Assembly: GCF_021012795.1 (NCBI RefSeq)
Contig: NZ_VFYU01000011.1
Span: 1-64,000, forward strand
Source: Psychrobacter sp. I-STPA10
GTDB taxonomy: Bacteria; Pseudomonadota; Gammaproteobacteria; Pseudomonadales; Moraxellaceae
Direction: 5' to 3'
DNA: 64,000 bases
The notes beneath the pieces are model-generated. The model had not been told where the DNA came from and did no database searches. It saw only the letters and a list, made by a program, of their open reading frames with translations. Positions within the stretch are counted from its first letter, which is position 1, and the number at the start of each line of letters is the position of its first letter. Below, piece by piece: positions 8,490 to 17,600 of this stretch. A program made the position numbers and the translations under genes.

Positions 8490-8543
8490 ACTACGAATTT
8501 CGGCTATTTTTACTTGCTTTTTACTACGAATAACGTAGTATTA
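8490..8543. promoter_or_regulatory. Operator-like repeat, copy 2 (upstream of the lipoprotein operon)
   Basis: Second copy of the 54-bp repeat, 53 of 54 bases identical to copy 1, with the palindrome at 8523-8539. It lies about 90 bases upstream of the lipoprotein start at 8636. It could place the exported-protein operon under the XRE regulator. Confidence 0.55.
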
Positions 8544-8635
8544 AGTATAACTACAGAAGTTATCAGCCATTACACAGTTATTTATGAAATTATTTTTATC
8601 ATTAATATTTGCTAACCATATTTATAGGAGAAACT

Positions 8636-9766
8636 ATGAAGACAATTTTTAACGCTTTCACTATTAGTACTTTAGGTATATTCATTCTTACTGCTTGTGG
8701 TGGTGGTAATGGGGACTCTGGAAATGTATCTGAACCAACCTCAAATATACCAACTAAAAATACTGCTCCAAGTATTGACTTATTAAATGTACAAGTTAAC
8801 CAAGCTGGTGATGCTGTGGCTGTTTGGTTGCCATCTAAAGATGATACTACCCCCCATAAACAAATGCGTTATGAAGTATATATGGCACAACAAGCTGATT
8901 TTACACCAAATAAAAAAACACTACTTGGCACAAATACAGCTATGACCACTTACTTTATCTCAAGAGATTTAATTGAAAAAGATAAAAAATATTATGTGAG
9001 AGTGGCATCTGTAGATAAAGAAGGGCTTAGAACCATAAGTCAACCATTCGGCTTTATTGTAAATAGCAAGTCCCCTACTACGCCTAATACACCAAAACAA
9101 CCAATAGACCATGATGATTTGGGATCTAATCTAACGGTAACAGGTGTAACTAAGTGTACTGATTATGCCTATTTAACTTCAGGAATACATGATACTAATT
9201 TAAATTGTTTATTAAATGTTGATAGTAACGGAGATCCTATTCCTGCTGGTCAAGATGGGCATTTACAAGCTGGCAAACTTATCAATTACTCCATACGAAA
9301 TATTAATGGAGAAAAGTGTGTGCAAGACAATGTAACTGGACTGACTTGGGAGAGCAAAACTAATGATGGTGGTCTGCGTGATAAAGAGCATCGATATACA
9401 TGGTTTAGTTATGATGCAAGTACTAACGGCGCTAGCAAAGGGGTACAAAATGGCGGTTATTGTACAGGTAGTGGCTGTGATACTCATGCCTATATTTTTG
9501 AATTAAATCGTAGTAATTATTGTGGTTACAGTGACTGGAGATTACCTACACAACAAGAATTATTTAGTTTGGTTGATTATAGTGGTGTACAGCCCACTAT
9601 CAACACAGAATTTTTTCCTAATACAAAGTCTATTGAATATTGGTCATCAGAGTCGACTCCTTTTAATAGTAGAGGCTTTGCTTTTTCAGTCAATTTTGAA
9701 AATGGTACAAATAATTTAACACAAAAACAGTTTAGTTTAGCCATCAGAGCGGTAAGAGGCAATTAA
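8636..9766 (+). CDS. Lipoprotein with C-terminal Lcl_C (DUF1566) domain
   Basis: The start at 8636 (MKTIFNAFTIST) is chosen because TAGGAG lies 5 bases upstream and a lipoprotein signal follows directly, with lipobox LTAC at about residues 18-21 and then GGGNGDSG. An Fn3-like beta domain probably fills about 40-145 (APSIDLLNVQV to FGFIVNSK). After a Pro/Thr linker comes the Lcl_C/DUF1566 domain (about 225-376), with VTGLTWESK, YSDWRLPTQQELF, YWSSES and a terminal AIRAVRGN. Lcl_C occurs in exported proteins of several phyla, including a Legionella collagen-like adhesin, and its ligand is not generally known. It is the first gene of a three-gene exported set. Confidence 0.82.
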   Translation: MKTIFNAFTISTLGIFILTACGGGNGDSGNVSEPTSNIPTKNTAPSIDLLNVQVNQAGDAVAVWLPSKDDTTPHKQMRYEVYMAQQADFTPNKKTLLGTNTAMTTYFISRDLIEKDKKYYVRVASVDKEGLRTISQPFGFIVNSKSPTTPNTPKQPIDHDDLGSNLTVTGVTKCTDYAYLTSGIHDTNLNCLLNVDSNGDPIPAGQDGHLQAGKLINYSIRNINGEKCVQDNVTGLTWESKTNDGGLRDKEHRYTWFSYDASTNGASKGVQNGGYCTGSGCDTHAYIFELNRSNYCGYSDWRLPTQQELFSLVDYSGVQPTINTEFFPNTKSIEYWSSESTPFNSRGFAFSVNFENGTNNLTQKQFSLAIRAVRGN

Positions 9767-9845
9767 TTTTAGTTCAATATTAAAATGTGCAGTCAGCATC
9801 TATTAAGGCATATTTACACGTTCTTTAGGAAATTAAGGAAATAAA

Positions 9846-10409
9846 ATGATTATGAAAAAAAGAGTTTCATCGCTATGTACATTAGCAGTAACCAGCATAT
9901 TAATGTCATTACCATTACCTGCTATAGCAGAATATAAATGTAGGAATGACATCATTGCAACAACACCAAATAGCCGTTTTAAGATCATGTCTAATGGCAG
10001 TGAAGTTAAAGATATAAAGACCAATTTAATTTGGCAGCGCTGCTCTATCGGACAGACATGGGATGGTAATCAGTGTGTTGGTGATGCAACTGCTATGAAC
10101 TGGAAGGATGCCATGAATGAAGCAATCAAAACAGGCCGTAATTATCGTGTACCAAATATAAAAGAGCTGCAAAGTATTACTGAAGTAGCCTGCTTTGACC
10201 CCGCTTTAAATGTATCTATTTTCCCTAATACACCGACAGGGGTTTTTGATGTGACCTATTGGTCTTCAACTCCTGACCTAAAAAATGAGCAATATATTTA
10301 TATTATGCGTATAGAGTATGGACTGGTAAATATCTTGAGAAAAGATACTGATGGGCATGGTACACGTTATGATGAAAGTCGTGGCTATGTCAGATTAGTG
10401 CGTCAATAA
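9846..10409 (+). CDS. Exported Lcl_C (DUF1566) domain protein
   Basis: A 187-residue precursor with a signal peptide (KKRVSSLCTLAVTSIL to AIAE, cleavage near residue 28). Almost all the mature part is one Lcl_C/DUF1566 domain, with DIKTNLIWQRCSIGQTW, YRVPNIKELQSI, TYWSSTPD and the terminal GYVRLVRQ. Several Cys residues suggest disulphide bonds in the periplasm. AAGGA lies 6-7 bases before the ATG at 9846. It follows another Lcl_C protein by 79 bases and is probably co-transcribed. Unlike its neighbour it has no lipobox, so it should be soluble or secreted. The two Lcl_C domains are too diverged for a recent duplication. Confidence 0.78.
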   Translation: MIMKKRVSSLCTLAVTSILMSLPLPAIAEYKCRNDIIATTPNSRFKIMSNGSEVKDIKTNLIWQRCSIGQTWDGNQCVGDATAMNWKDAMNEAIKTGRNYRVPNIKELQSITEVACFDPALNVSIFPNTPTGVFDVTYWSSTPDLKNEQYIYIMRIEYGLVNILRKDTDGHGTRYDESRGYVRLVRQ

Positions 10410-10465
10410 AAAGTAGCTAGTAGAATTAAAGGCAGTGTCATGATATTAATCAATAAGGATAGTTT

Positions 10466-11170
10466 ATGATAAATAAATTAGCAACCACAATAGGCTCAAT
10501 AGGCTTAGGTATACTACTATCTACTCCCACCTATGCTGCAAACTATAATGATTTTTTGTCTCCAAACTCTTTGGGGCAAAATATTAATACATTAAACACG
10601 CGTTATGGTCTTGGACTCAAAAAACAAGATTGGGGTGCCTATCAAAATAGTGATGCTTACAATTGCAGCTTGACCGTTAAAGCAAATAGTCATAATAAAA
10701 TTACTAGTATTCAAGTTGCACCCAATAATGATAAATGCACCATTAAAACCACCTCAAGTGGTATAAATTACCATCATGGCAACACAAAAATAGTTGATAT
10801 ATTAAACCAAGTAAGACTTGAAGATATTCAGTTTATACCGGCTTGCTTTAATTGTCCTTCAAGACTTGAACTTCCTGATAGTCTAGTGGTGATGCGTCCA
10901 CAAGATCCGTACTATACAGAATTTAACATTGATGGCTACAACACCCCTTATACAGAATTCCTTGCTCAAAAGGTACTGGGCAATTTTGATCTTAAAAGTG
11001 ATATTTATTATAAAAAAATGAGCGAGATGGATGAAAAATTCAATTTAGCAACAAATAATTTTGAGCATAAAGATATCAGCTTATTAAAGAAAAAGGAGAT
11101 ACGTTTAAAAGCAATTCATACTTATGACTTACAATCCACTCCATGGAGATATGAAATAGGTCTCAAATAA
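10466..11170 (+). CDS. Hypothetical exported protein
   Basis: An unrecognised 234-residue precursor with a signal peptide (hydrophobic core about 7-20, cleavage after TYAA near residue 25). Mature Cys residues at about 66, 93, 127 and 130 (PACFNCPSR) could form disulphides. The C-terminal third is Lys-rich and helical. AAGGAT is placed well before the ATG at 10466. It is the last gene of the three-gene exported operon and is followed at once by a strong terminator. Nothing in it indicates an enzyme; a partner of the two Lcl_C proteins is a guess from position. Confidence 0.6.
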   Translation: MINKLATTIGSIGLGILLSTPTYAANYNDFLSPNSLGQNINTLNTRYGLGLKKQDWGAYQNSDAYNCSLTVKANSHNKITSIQVAPNNDKCTIKTTSSGINYHHGNTKIVDILNQVRLEDIQFIPACFNCPSRLELPDSLVVMRPQDPYYTEFNIDGYNTPYTEFLAQKVLGNFDLKSDIYYKKMSEMDEKFNLATNNFEHKDISLLKKKEIRLKAIHTYDLQSTPWRYEIGLK

Positions 11171-11198
11171 ACTGAGAATATCAGCCAAAATATTTACC

Positions 11199-11250
11199 AT
11201 CCCCTCTTATTCTAATAAAAGTTTTAATAAAAGGGGATTTTTATATTTTT
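11199..11250 (+). terminator. Rho-independent terminator of the exported-protein operon
   Basis: Arms ATCCCCTCTTATT (11199-11211) and AATAAAAGGGGAT (11225-11237) pair at 12 of 13 positions, with a 13-base loop, followed by a T-rich run. It begins 28 bases after the stop of the third gene. Confidence 0.85.
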
Positions 11251-11259
11251 CAATATTTA

Positions 11260-11376
11260 CAAGTTTATTACCTGTATTGGTTGCCAAATCGAGACAACTC
11301 CATGAGTAGTAAAAATACCCATCGCTGGTAGTTTGCAGATAATCTTAACAGCTTCTTGTTCTGTGGCGATGATGAT
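11260..11376 (-). pseudogene. Short coding-like remnant, family not recognised
   Basis: A 39-codon stretch without a start codon reads IIIATEQEAVKIICKLPAM then GIFTTHGVVSIWQP, and ends in a TAA at 11257-11259. It has the composition of a real protein and reads like the end of a small regulatory or transport subunit. It is closed by a stop at its N-terminal side, so it is a fragment at most. Confidence 0.25.
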
Positions 11377-11508
11377 TTAATATTCCAAAGTTAAGCTAAC
11401 CATAAGTATGAGCGTATGTTAGTTTCTTTAGTATCAGTATCATTTTTCGGTAATCTTTTGAACATACCATAACGGATATTGCATCAGTTTTATTGTTCGT
11501 TGTCTATC

Positions 11509-12471
11509 TCACTTTTGAGGTTGAATCATCCATATATCATTTGCAGCAATAATTATGCCGGAGCTATTGGTATTGATACAAAAAGCGGCACCAGATCCTT
11601 TGTAGACACGCTCACCAGACGCCATATCATACAATGCAAAAGAGCTCATCAAAAAAAATCCACTGTTATTCCCCAACACATAAAAATGCCCATCAAAAAC
11701 AACCATATCAATCAGTGCAGACTGTTTATAAGTGACTTGCCAATCACCATCGGAATTGATATAACAATAGTGTTCATAACTGCCTAAATCATCGTCGAAA
11801 GGTAACAGAAGTGCGCTTGTATCACTACCTGCGGCATACCGGATAAGTTTTTTACCACTGACACTGACTGGCTCGGGCAAATTAAGTTGGGATATGTTGT
11901 GTTCCTGAAAGTTGCAGCAATGATCAAGGGACAGCGTATACCAAATTTCTTCGTCATCTATATAGGCAGAACCCAAAGCCAAAATGCCATCACTGCAATA
12001 AGTGCTGGATTCAAGTGTGATCCCAATAGGCTTACATGATGCTGTGATACTACCACTTTCTAAATCATATTCACGAATTTCACTAAGACCTTCTTCTAGG
12101 GTTGACTTCGTATCAAACAAGGTTAGTAATATACGCTGTTTTGCTTCATCAACATCAACGTCTCTTATCAGCTTTGTTGTATTTACATCATAAATAGGCT
12201 CATCATTGCCAGTACTGTCGTATATTAGAAAGCCGCATTCTCCATAAGTAAAAACAACCAAGAAGCGTCCAATCCATAACAGACCAATATTAAGAACAGA
12301 TGGCGTAGTTTTCAACTTAATCTGTTTGACAATTTTATCCTGACGCGGGTCAATAATATTGACCACTTTGTAGTTATGATGAAGATAAGCTGCATATTCG
12401 CCATCAGGGGAAAGCGTTACAGCAGTAGCTGTATTGCTCTTTAAATCAAAGAACTTTTTTACTTGAAACAT
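11509..12471 (-). CDS. Predicted beta-propeller (WD40-like) protein, function unknown
   Basis: A 320-residue protein without a signal peptide. The opening repeat (KSNTATAVTLSPDGEYAAYL) and later segments alternate short beta-strands with D/G turns in the way of WD40 or YVTN-type propellers. About six or seven blades would fit the length. I see no catalytic motif. It is read leftward and lies 82 bases downstream of a WG-repeat lipoprotein, so the pair may be co-transcribed. Such proteins often measure or scaffold; I do not assign a role. The region before the stop at 11509 holds no clear terminator. Confidence 0.6.
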   Translation of the reverse strand: MFQVKKFFDLKSNTATAVTLSPDGEYAAYLHHNYKVVNIIDPRQDKIVKQIKLKTTPSVLNIGLLWIGRFLVVFTYGECGFLIYDSTGNDEPIYDVNTTKLIRDVDVDEAKQRILLTLFDTKSTLEEGLSEIREYDLESGSITASCKPIGITLESSTYCSDGILALGSAYIDDEEIWYTLSLDHCCNFQEHNISQLNLPEPVSVSGKKLIRYAAGSDTSALLLPFDDDLGSYEHYCYINSDGDWQVTYKQSALIDMVVFDGHFYVLGNNSGFFLMSSFALYDMASGERVYKGSGAAFCINTNSSGIIIAANDIWMIQPQK

Positions 12472-12553
12472 AATCGTTACCTAAGCAGTCTAGTAATGTT
12501 ACAAAGTACTCTTTTAAACCTTGCCTACCATCACAGGTATTGCATATATACAT

Positions 12554-14221
12554 CTACTCACTAAATGTACACACAACATCATCATAATTATTGTCTATAC
12601 TTTGAAGTTCTAAATATATATCATTATATTTTGGCTTAAAAAATTCATCTAAACTCTCAGCAATACCATATTCTGTATTGGTTCCAGCATTTCCAGCGGC
12701 TGTCACTGCATATACATAAAGAGGCTTAGCACCATCTTTTTGCCATTTATAAAATTTTTGCTCAAAAATTGAATCTACATCACAATTTGAAGGTATCCTT
12801 GTGAGATCTTCTGAATTAAAAAAATCATCCAGATAAGAAACACCACTGAGAGTATCATCTTCCATAACCCCCTGACCTGATCTAAGAAGAACAAGATTAG
12901 GCTGTTGCTGCGAACCATAAACCATCATAGTACTGGTATTATTCAAGACAGCAAGAATAGAATAAATTGGATTATTAGGCGTATTCGCATCTATTTTAGC
13001 AGTTTTATTATCCCACTCTTGTACATCAGGCAAAGCAGCTAACTGCTCCCATGTCCATTTTTGATTTGGTTTTAGGGCTAAATAATTGGTAATATTGGCA
13101 AATTTAATATTGCCTGTCGCGTTATTTGTTAGCGATGCAGAAGTTTCTTCACCATTTGCTTCATCAGCATAGTTATTAGCATCGTCATCTGTATTATTTA
13201 TAGCTGTACCAATCCCTTGAGGACATGCTATCTCTGTACCTTTAGTATCAATACAGAAACTTCGACCATCTTTATCCTGAACGACAGCTATACCACCGCT
13301 AAAATCTATTATGCCATTTGAACTCATCCAATATTCTCGAGTAAAATTCATCGGAATGACCAGTTCACCTTTCTTATCAATATATCCATACTTCATATTG
13401 TCGCTATTTTCTATATAATCAAAGACAGCCGCTAAGCCATTAGAGAAGTCATTCACCTGCTCATAGGGCAAGTTTAGTGCAATGACGGGTTTATTCGTTT
13501 TATCAACATAACCCCATTTATCATTTTTCTTTACTGCCAATAGTCCTTCACTAAAGTTACCCATTTCATCATACATAAAAGGAATAACTGCTTTATTAGC
13601 TTTATCAATCAATCCGTACTGATAATTTCCTTCTTCATTGACACCAGCAACAGAAGCAAAACCATCATTAAAGTCATTTAACTGCTCATACTCAAATGGA
13701 ATAACAACCTTTCCTGTCTTATCAATCGCACCATAGAATCCATCTTTTGAAACAACCGCTAGACCATCTGAAAAACTACGAGCCAATTCGTATTCTAAAG
13801 GTATAATCATCTCACCTTTTGTATTAATAAAACCATATTTATCATTTTTACTAACAGCCACTAAACCTTCAGAGAAGTCATTAAATGCTATCTCTTCACC
13901 ACCTTCCCCAGCCATCAGACCATCATATTCAAATGGTATGACAAGTGTGCCATCTTTGTCGATATAGCCTATTCTATTACTTAGCGTATATGGCTCAGCT
14001 TCATTACGACTGATGACGCCAGCCAGCCCATCCCTTAAACAACCAACTTTTTCGTAACCCTCTACTTCTGGTGTAACACATATATTATCCGTGGTTGCTA
14101 CTGTTTCGATATTGCCTTGCTCATCATTTGATGCGGCTGTATTATCAGCAGTATCTTTTCGGTCACTGCATCCTATTAAAGCAGCGATACTTAAGGTTAA
14201 AGCAAGGTAAATGGGCTTCAT
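12554..14221 (-). CDS. WG-repeat lipoprotein
   Basis: A 555-residue protein with a lipoprotein signal (MKPIYLALTLSIAALIGCSD; lipobox LIGC, Cys18). Residues about 55-330 are tandem WG repeats of about 38 residues, each with a core like KYGFINTKGEMIIPLEYE followed by FSDGLAVVSKDG; five to seven copies are visible. A Ser/Asn/Asp-rich linker (about 335-365) leads to a C-terminal domain of about 190 residues that I do not recognise (TNYLALKPNQKWTWEQL onward). WG repeats form beta-structures in surface or periplasmic proteins of unknown ligand. The acidic N-terminal spacer favours retention at the outer membrane. It may be an operon partner of the downstream propeller protein. Confidence 0.78.
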   Translation of the reverse strand: MKPIYLALTLSIAALIGCSDRKDTADNTAASNDEQGNIETVATTDNICVTPEVEGYEKVGCLRDGLAGVISRNEAEPYTLSNRIGYIDKDGTLVIPFEYDGLMAGEGGEEIAFNDFSEGLVAVSKNDKYGFINTKGEMIIPLEYELARSFSDGLAVVSKDGFYGAIDKTGKVVIPFEYEQLNDFNDGFASVAGVNEEGNYQYGLIDKANKAVIPFMYDEMGNFSEGLLAVKKNDKWGYVDKTNKPVIALNLPYEQVNDFSNGLAAVFDYIENSDNMKYGYIDKKGELVIPMNFTREYWMSSNGIIDFSGGIAVVQDKDGRSFCIDTKGTEIACPQGIGTAINNTDDDANNYADEANGEETSASLTNNATGNIKFANITNYLALKPNQKWTWEQLAALPDVQEWDNKTAKIDANTPNNPIYSILAVLNNTSTMMVYGSQQQPNLVLLRSGQGVMEDDTLSGVSYLDDFFNSEDLTRIPSNCDVDSIFEQKFYKWQKDGAKPLYVYAVTAAGNAGTNTEYGIAESLDEFFKPKYNDIYLELQSIDNNYDDVVCTFSE

Positions 14222-14300
14222 GTGGGTATCCTAATATTGAATTAATTTAAATTGAATCTAGTAATGAGTTCACAATAATTACATTTGTACTATTTTACAT

Positions 14301-14443
14301 AGGACTTACGCAAAAGTACGATATTTGTCTTAATAAAGTGGCGAGCAATTTTTACGAAGCCTCTGCAACTACGTACAGCCAGTCCACTGGATAAAAAACA
14401 ATGATTACCAGACGCTAATAATCTATGAGACTGCGTAAGTCCT
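14301..14443. repeat. MITE-like element with perfect 12-bp inverted ends
   Basis: AGGACTTACGCA (14301-14312) and its exact inverse TGCGTAAGTCCT (14432-14443) bound about 143 bases with no open frame. Terminal repeats starting GGACTTACGCA are common for small DDE insertion sequences and their non-autonomous derivatives. It lies immediately beside an IS3 remnant. No clear target duplication is seen. Confidence 0.6.
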
Positions 14444-14548
14444 ACTTTTGAGCTTGAAAAGCAGTATTATGACAATCTTAGCCTGTCAAGCTTTATTACT
14501 TAAACTTAACTCAAGTAAATCACATTCTAAGAGAGTCTGTGCAGTTCA
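14444..14548 (+). mobile_element. Remnant: tail of an IS3-family element
   Basis: The frame reads FELEKQYYDNLSLSSFIT and stops. It is homologous to the remnant at 1347-1436, and both are followed by ACTCAAGTAAA and a degenerate IS end finishing in GTTCA (here at 14548). The MITE-like element at 14301-14443 abuts its 5' side. The rest of the element is gone. The 14549-14688 stretch up to the next gene holds only AT-rich sequence and presumably the promoter of the helicase cassette. Confidence 0.5.
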
Positions 14549-14688
14549 TGGACTGATTTGGTGTTAACTAATTGATTATAAGCAAACTACATCACTAATT
14601 ATTCTATATAATATTCGACTTTCTTCACTACCTTTTCAATTTTCATATTTATTTTGTCAACAAGATATCGCTTATTTAGGTGCTCTAA

Positions 14689-17600
14689 ATGGTTAAATAT
14701 ACCAAAGAAAGAAAACAGCTTGTTCAATGGGTAAAAACACAACTATCTGGTGAAACATTAACGTTTGATAAAAAGACAAACTCAGAAATATTAATAGAAT
14801 CTAATCCATTTAATAGATATACCATGGGTATTTTATATCCCTCTGGTCTGGTGGATAATACTGAAGAAGAAGTGTTAGAAGAGGCAGTAGAAGAAGATAG
14901 CGACATTGTTTCACTAAAATCGCCACAAAGATACCAACCACCCTCATCTATGGGTTTTTCATTTTATGTCGATTCAACCCTAGAGCATATAAAAATATCC
15001 TATAAAGCAGTCAGATTTGAATATATCAGTCCTAAAGAAAGCGGCTTTTCTGAGAACCGCAAGCGGCAGTGGAAAAAAAGTTATTTAGATGAACAAGGCA
15101 TTGATACTACTCATGGACATGGTATCGCCATTAATCAATCTTCTACTCATTATATCTACGACAAACTGGCGCGAATAGATGTGACAGTTCGTGACTATGG
15201 TGATGGCAAAATCATCACTGTTACTTTATCAAATGCTAAAAATAATAGTACTACACCACAAAAATCTTGCAATAATAACAATAATAATCAGTTTGAAGAG
15301 TTAAAGCAGCGGGTAGAAGGCTCATTGTTTGAAGTTGAATTAAGCTGTCATTTTGATAAAACAGCTTTACGTAACTACCCTCGTGTGAGTAAAGAGCTAC
15401 TAACAGAGGAAGAAAAAGAGTTAGAGCTACGTTATAAGGATCAACACGTCTATGCCATTGGTCATGGTGTTGCTGTAGATTGGAAAGATTTTACTGGCAA
15501 TCAAATCATGTTATATAGTGACTTTATGCCCTCATTTGAAGTGCCACAAGTCACCGCTAATACAGGTAACGCTTCTAGTAAAGTGCTAGATTTTGAATTT
15601 TTGCAATCAATACAAGATGATGACAGTGTATTAGAGCAGCTCGATGAATTTGTCGAAAACTATCTTGACTGGATTGAGACTCAAGAAGACCTCAAAAAAA
15701 CTGAAGATGAGGATGAGCAAGTCACGGCACAAAATATCATAGACCGTATGCACATTGCTGCTAAACGCATGAAGAGTGGCATTGCTGTTTTGCAAGCAGA
15801 TGAAAAAGCCAGACAAGCATTTGCCTTGGCAAACCAAGCCATGTTAGCACAAATGCAGCGTAGCCGACCAAATAATACGACATACAAATGGCGACCTTTT
15901 CAGTTGGCTTTTTTTCTGATGGTTTTAGAATCTTCAATGAATGAAGAGGATGAATATCGTGATTTAGTCGATTTAATTTGGTTTCCAACTGGTGGCGGAA
16001 AAACAGAGGCCTATTTGGGGGTAATGGCATTTTTATTTGTCTATCGCCGATTAAATTATACCAGTAGCGGCAATGGTACGATTGCCATTATGCGCTATAC
16101 GCTGCGCTTGTTAACCTCGCAACAATTTGTCAGGGCTTGCAAAGTCATAGGTGCGCTTGAGCTTATCCGTAGACAGACACCAGAGCTTGGGGAGCAGCCC
16201 TTTACCGTCGGATTATGGTTAGGCGGCTCGTCATCACCCAATGAATTTCACCACGCCATAGAAATGAAAGAAAAACAAAATTTTAGTAAGTTTGTATTAA
16301 ATGCCTGTCCGTGGTGTGATGACAACTTTACAAGTAACAATTATCAGGCAAACGAAAACTCATTCCACTTTACCTGCACCAATCAACAATGTTGTTTTGG
16401 TAAAGAGCAAAATAATATATTACCCTTTAATGTGGTGGATGACGCACTGTATGCCAAGCCGCCCAGTCTATTGATAGCCACCGTTGATAAGTTTGCCAGA
16501 TTGGCATGGGATGAGCGAGCCCACGTTTTTATTGGTGGTAAAGACAACCGCCCTCCTGAACTTATTATTCAAGATGAACTGCATCTTATTTCTGGTGCAT
16601 TAGGGTCGATTGTGGGCTTATATGAAGCAGGACTAGAGGCGGCAATAACATCACGTGGTGTATTCCCCAAATTCATCGCCTCTACTGCAACGATTCGACA
16701 AGCCACTGAGCAAGTAAAGGCTTTGTTTGGACGTGATATGGCAGTATTCCCGCCAGTTGGATTGCGCCAAAAGGATTCATATTTTGCCAAAGAAGTACCA
16801 TTAGATGAAAAACCCGGTCGACTATATGTTGGCTATTTGGCCTTTAATCGGCAACGAAAGAACTGTTTGGAGGATTTGTCTGGGGCATTACTAGCCGTCC
16901 CACAAGTGCTTTATAATGAGCAAGATGCGCTCAAAGATGCGTGGTGGACACAAATGGTCTACCATAGCAGCTTAAAAGGTGTGGGCAATAGCCAAACTAA
17001 CTTTCAAAATAACATCGCCAAAATTCAAAAACGGCTGTTAATGAACTATTTTATCAGTGAAGCACAAAACTACGAGCCCAATTATTCAGAGCAAATAGAG
17101 ACACAACTAAATTCACAAAGTGCTTATGAAATATTTGTTAAAGGTCAGTGGTCAACGCAGCATGAGCTTTTAGAAAATGCAGACATCGCAAAACTATATC
17201 AACAATGCTTCCCCGTACGTACTATTAATACCAAGTCGCTAACAGGTAATAATACCGCTGAGACCAACACCAAAGTATTTAATTCTTTAAAGTCAAAATT
17301 CTATCAAAATGATGCAATAGATGCCGTCTTAGCTACCAATATGGTATCTGTGGGTTTGGATGAACCGAGACTGGCATTGATGGTAATGAATGGGCAGCCA
17401 TTAACCACAGCAGAGTATATACAAGCCAGCAGCCGTGTGGGGCGGGGTGATATTCCGGGGATTGTATTTGTCAATTATTACAAAACGCAGGCACGTAGCT
17501 TATCGCATTATGAAAATTTTCGGGCATATCACAGCTCATTTTATCGCTTTGTAGAGCCATCTAGCCTGACACCATTCACTGAGCAAGTCAGACACAAAGC

